Of a stretch of DNA of 64,000 nucleotides, positions 61,587 to 64,000 are shown one piece after another (within the stretch, counting starts at the first letter, position 1; each line of letters opens with the position of its first letter). The notes under the pieces were generated by a model, which had not been told where the DNA came from, ran no database searches, and saw nothing but the letters and a program-made list of their open reading frames with translations. This stretch comes from DATDIC01 sp963777625. Its GTDB lineage: Bacteria > Pseudomonadota > Alphaproteobacteria > Acetobacterales > Acetobacteraceae. Made by a program: the position numbers and the translations under genes. The stretch spans positions 372,001-436,000 of the forward strand of contig CAVZRO010000026.1 in NCBI GenBank assembly GCA_963777625.1, given 5' to 3'.

Positions 61587-62951
61587 ATGAGCGACGACCC
61601 GTTTGCCGAACCGACGGATACGGAAGCCACCGTCATTCGCCCGCGGCCCGGCGGGCGCAGCGCTGTCGCCGCGTCTCGGGCGCCGGAGTCCGCAATCCCC
61701 GCCACCGCCGTTCCGGTCCCGGCGGTGGGCGTCAGCCCGTTGCTGGCGGCGGCGGCGCCCGTGCTGGCGGCCGCGATCCGCATCAGCTCCGACCGCGGCC
61801 GGCCGCCGGACCTCGAACGGCTGCGGCGCGGCATGGCCGAAGCGGTACGCGATTTCGAGAAGCAGGCACTGGCCACCGGCCTGGACACGCGCAGCCTGCG
61901 CGCCGCCCGCTACGCCTTGTGCGCCACCATCGACGACCTGGTGCTGAGTACCCCCTGGGGCAGCACCAGCACCTGGGCGGCGCAGAGCCTGACCAGCATC
62001 TTCCATAACGAGGTGACCGGCGGCGAGCGGTTCTTCGACATCCTCCAGCAGATGGAGAAAGACCTCGGCCGCCACAGCGAGGTTGTCGAGCTGATGTATC
62101 TGTGCGCCTCGCTCGGCTTCGAGGGCCGCTACCGGGTCATGCCGCGTGGCATCGCCGCGCTCAGCGAGCTGCGTGAGTCGGTCTATCGCACCATCCGCCA
62201 GCGGCGCGGCGATTTCGAGCGCGAGCTGTCGCCGCACTGGAAAGGGTTGCAGACCGGCTACACGCCATTGCTGCAACGCGTGCCGCTGTGGATGCTGGGC
62301 GTCGCCACGCTGGGGGCCGCGTGCCTGATCTATGTGCTGTTCAATTTCTCGCTTGCCGGCTCGTCCGATATCGCCTTCAACGAAGTCACCAACCTGCCGC
62401 CGCGCGGCGCCATCGTCGTGCCGCGCACCGCAGTTGCAGCCGCCGCGGTTGCACCGGCACCGGCGCCGGCGCCATTGCCGGTGCAACCGGTTGCCGCGCC
62501 AGGTCCGGCTGCGTTGAATATTCACCAGTTCCTGGCGCCCGAAATCAAGGCGGGGCTCGTCGAGGTGCTGGAGGATCCGCAATCGCTTACGGTACGGCTG
62601 ACCAACCGCTCGATGTTCGGGTCCGGCTCGGCGACGCTCAACCCGACCTACGTGCCCCTGCTGCAGCGGATCGGCACCGCCCTGGACAGCGAGAAGGGCG
62701 ACGTGACGGTAAACGGATACACCGATAATCAGCCCATCCACACCGTGCAGTTTCCGTCCAACTGGCAGCTTTCACAGGCGCGCGCCGCCGCGGTGGCAAA
62801 GGTGATCGAATCGCGGATGTCCGACCCCAAGCGCGTGCGTGTGGTCGGCAAGGCGGATGCCGACCCGCTCGCCCCCAACACCACACCCGCGGGACGCGAA
62901 CGAAACCGGCGGACCGAGGTCGTGCTGCTGAAAACATCGAGCCTGCCATGA
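61587..62951 (+). CDS. tssL: T6SS membrane protein TssL with C-terminal OmpA domain
   Basis: A 454-aa DotU/TssL protein. Residues about 60-230 are the cytoplasmic DotU domain (ARYALCATIDDLVLSTPWGS, FFDILQQMEKDLGRHSEVVE). A transmembrane helix at about residues 232-256 (LWMLGVATLGAACLIYVLFN) leads to a Pro/Ala linker and an OmpA peptidoglycan-binding domain (GDVTVNGYTDNQPI, LSQARAAAVAKVI, GRERNRRTEVVLL). This is an extended TssL. The ATG at 61587 is chosen over 61542 because of GAGGGG at 61574-61579. It overlaps tssM (ATGA). Confidence 0.95.
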   Translation: MSDDPFAEPTDTEATVIRPRPGGRSAVAASRAPESAIPATAVPVPAVGVSPLLAAAAPVLAAAIRISSDRGRPPDLERLRRGMAEAVRDFEKQALATGLDTRSLRAARYALCATIDDLVLSTPWGSTSTWAAQSLTSIFHNEVTGGERFFDILQQMEKDLGRHSEVVELMYLCASLGFEGRYRVMPRGIAALSELRESVYRTIRQRRGDFERELSPHWKGLQTGYTPLLQRVPLWMLGVATLGAACLIYVLFNFSLAGSSDIAFNEVTNLPPRGAIVVPRTAVAAAAVAPAPAPAPLPVQPVAAPGPAALNIHQFLAPEIKAGLVEVLEDPQSLTVRLTNRSMFGSGSATLNPTYVPLLQRIGTALDSEKGDVTVNGYTDNQPIHTVQFPSNWQLSQARAAAVAKVIESRMSDPKRVRVVGKADADPLAPNTTPAGRERNRRTEVVLLKTSSLP

Positions 62952-64000
62952 TCTGGATTCCTGGCCTGCTACTGCGTAACCGCTGGGTCAAGACTTTCAT
63001 TGGCGCGTTGCTGCTGGCGATTGTCGTCTGGTTCTTCGGCCCCCTGCTGGGATTCGGAATACTCCATCCGTTCGGCAGCCCGTTGGCGCGGATCGCCGCG
63101 ATCGTGGTGATCATGGTCGGCTGGCTGATCGAGAATCTGATCCACAAATTGCGGGTCCACAAAAAGGACAAGGACCTGACGGACGGGATCGCGGCCACCG
63201 CCGCCGTCGATCCGGCGGTCACCGCGTCGGCCGAAGAGGTCGCGCTGCTGTCGGACCGCATGAAGGAAGCGCTGCACGCGCTGAAGAAAGCCAAGCTGGG
63301 CGGCCGGTCGAGCCGCTATCTGTATCAGCTTCCCTGGTACATGTTCATCGGGCCGCCCGGCGCCGGCAAGACCACAGCCTTGGTCAATTGCGGGCTGAAA
63401 TTTCCGCTCGCCGATACGCATGGGCCGCAGGCGGTGCGCGGCGTCGGCGGCACGCGCAACTGCGAGTGGTGGTTTACCGACGAGGCGGTGCTGATCGACA
63501 CCGCCGGCCGATATACGACCCAGGATTCCGACAGCCAGGTGGATTCCGCTGCATGGCTCGGTTTTCTGAAGCTGCTGAAGAAACACCGGGCGCGGCAGCC
63601 GCTGAACGGCGTGCTGCTGGCCGTCAGCCTTTCGGACCTCGCGCTGCTCAGCGAACCGGAACGGCTGGCACACGCACGGGCGATGCGCCGGCGGGTCCGC
63701 GAACTGCATGACGAGCTTGGCGTGCGCATCCCGGTTTACGTGCTGTTCACCAAGGCCGACCTGATCGCCGGATTTGTGGAGTTCTTCGACAATCTGGGGC
63801 GGGAGGAGCGCGAGCAGGTCTGGGGCATGACCTTTGCCCTGGACGACGGCAAGAGCGAAGGCGGCTCGGTGGCGGATTTCGGACGTGAATTCGACCTGCT
63901 GCTCAACCGCCTGAACGACCGCATGCTGGAACGCGTGCACCAGGAGCCGGACTTGCAGCGGCGCCGGCTGATCTACGGCTTCCCGCAGCAGATCGGCTCG
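62948..64000 (+). CDS. tssM: T6SS inner-membrane protein TssM/IcmF (N-terminal part)
   Basis: The first 351 codons of TssM, continuing past the window end. Two transmembrane helices are at about residues 17-40 and 45-65, followed by a cytoplasmic domain with Walker A GPPGAGKTT (residues 135-143) and Walker B VLIDTAGRYTTQ. The rest matches the family (LLAVSLSDLALLSEPERLAH, YVLFTKADLIAGFVEFFDNL). TssM hydrolyses or binds nucleotide and forms, with TssL and TssJ, the trans-envelope complex. The start overlaps tssL by ATGA. Confidence 0.96.
   Translation, partial: MIWIPGLLLRNRWVKTFIGALLLAIVVWFFGPLLGFGILHPFGSPLARIAAIVVIMVGWLIENLIHKLRVHKKDKDLTDGIAATAAVDPAVTASAEEVALLSDRMKEALHALKKAKLGGRSSRYLYQLPWYMFIGPPGAGKTTALVNCGLKFPLADTHGPQAVRGVGGTRNCEWWFTDEAVLIDTAGRYTTQDSDSQVDSAAWLGFLKLLKKHRARQPLNGVLLAVSLSDLALLSEPERLAHARAMRRRVRELHDELGVRIPVYVLFTKADLIAGFVEFFDNLGREEREQVWGMTFALDDGKSEGGSVADFGREFDLLLNRLNDRMLERVHQEPDLQRRRLIYGFPQQIGS

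Noticed and set aside
60097..61587. Antisense open frame of 496 codons over tssK
   Set aside because: TssK on the plus strand is unmistakable; the antisense frame is low-complexity.

Overview
This 64 kb window is high-GC chromosomal DNA from an alphaproteobacterium. The gene content (rpsB-tsf, class Ia NrdB, phasin, glucose-6-phosphate dehydrogenase, two sugar-type ABC systems, GT61/GT9 glycosyltransferases, FolE beside a QueD-like protein) fits Rhodospirillales and most likely Acetobacteraceae. That placement is inference from gene families only; there is no rRNA or tRNA gene to anchor it.

Layout. 0-2.7 kb: rpsB-tsf and a convergent zinc metallopeptidase. 2.7-5.3 kb: a decayed zone with remnants of an outer-membrane-transporter-like gene, a histidine kinase and a PEP-CTERM tail, plus an enoyl-CoA hydratase, a small DUF6197-like gene and a palindromic repeat. 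5.3-9 kb: birA, then a class III CoA-transferase paired with a ThDP lyase/decarboxylase. 9.1-13.3 kb: a complete sugar ABC importer (binding protein, two permeases, ATPase). 13.3-15.4 kb: an array of hairpins followed by an intact IS1634-like element with terminal inverted repeats and a 6-bp target duplication, inserted exactly at the stop codon of the next gene. 15.4-20 kb (minus): a beta-helix protein, a TPR-GT61 glycosyltransferase and cysQ. 20-26 kb: two LysR regulators bracketing a cupin/DUF2255/aldo-keto reductase/SDR set, then a flavin-binding protein and an NTF2-like protein. 26-30 kb: GT9, recX, DUF5662, dodecin, universal stress protein, tRNA-type methyltransferase. 30-34 kb: nrdB, then a QueD-like gene, folE and an EamA transporter. 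34-39 kb: a Tat-exported molybdopterin-fold protein with a GGDEF-EAL protein, and GH15. 38.8-45.3 kb: zwf (with a VNTR in its N-terminus), a broken gltX paralogue, phasin, gentisate dioxygenase, a phosphotransferase. 45.3-47.1 kb: two orphan ABC permeases.

47-64 kb is the most interesting part: a type VI secretion system (T6SS) locus. Its core here is a fused TssB-TssC sheath protein, a TagH FHA protein, TssJ, TssK, TssL (with OmpA domain) and the start of TssM, plus an OmpA-like protein without signal peptide on the opposite strand. Just upstream is an undescribed-looking island: two paralogous minus-strand genes of unknown family (about 60% identical by eye) flank a long helical protein ending in a HEIGH zinc-metallopeptidase domain, with a CpXC-domain gene directly after it. 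I read this as a candidate T6SS cargo/accessory module. TssA, TssE, TssF, TssG, ClpV, Hcp, VgrG and PAAR are not in the window and may lie beyond 64 kb.

Four otherwise well-conserved genes between 32 and 53 kb carry a single disruption (folE in-frame TAA; 1-nt frameshifts in the GGDEF-EAL gene, gltX and the metallopeptidase). Whether these are real mutations or assembly errors cannot be settled from the sequence alone.
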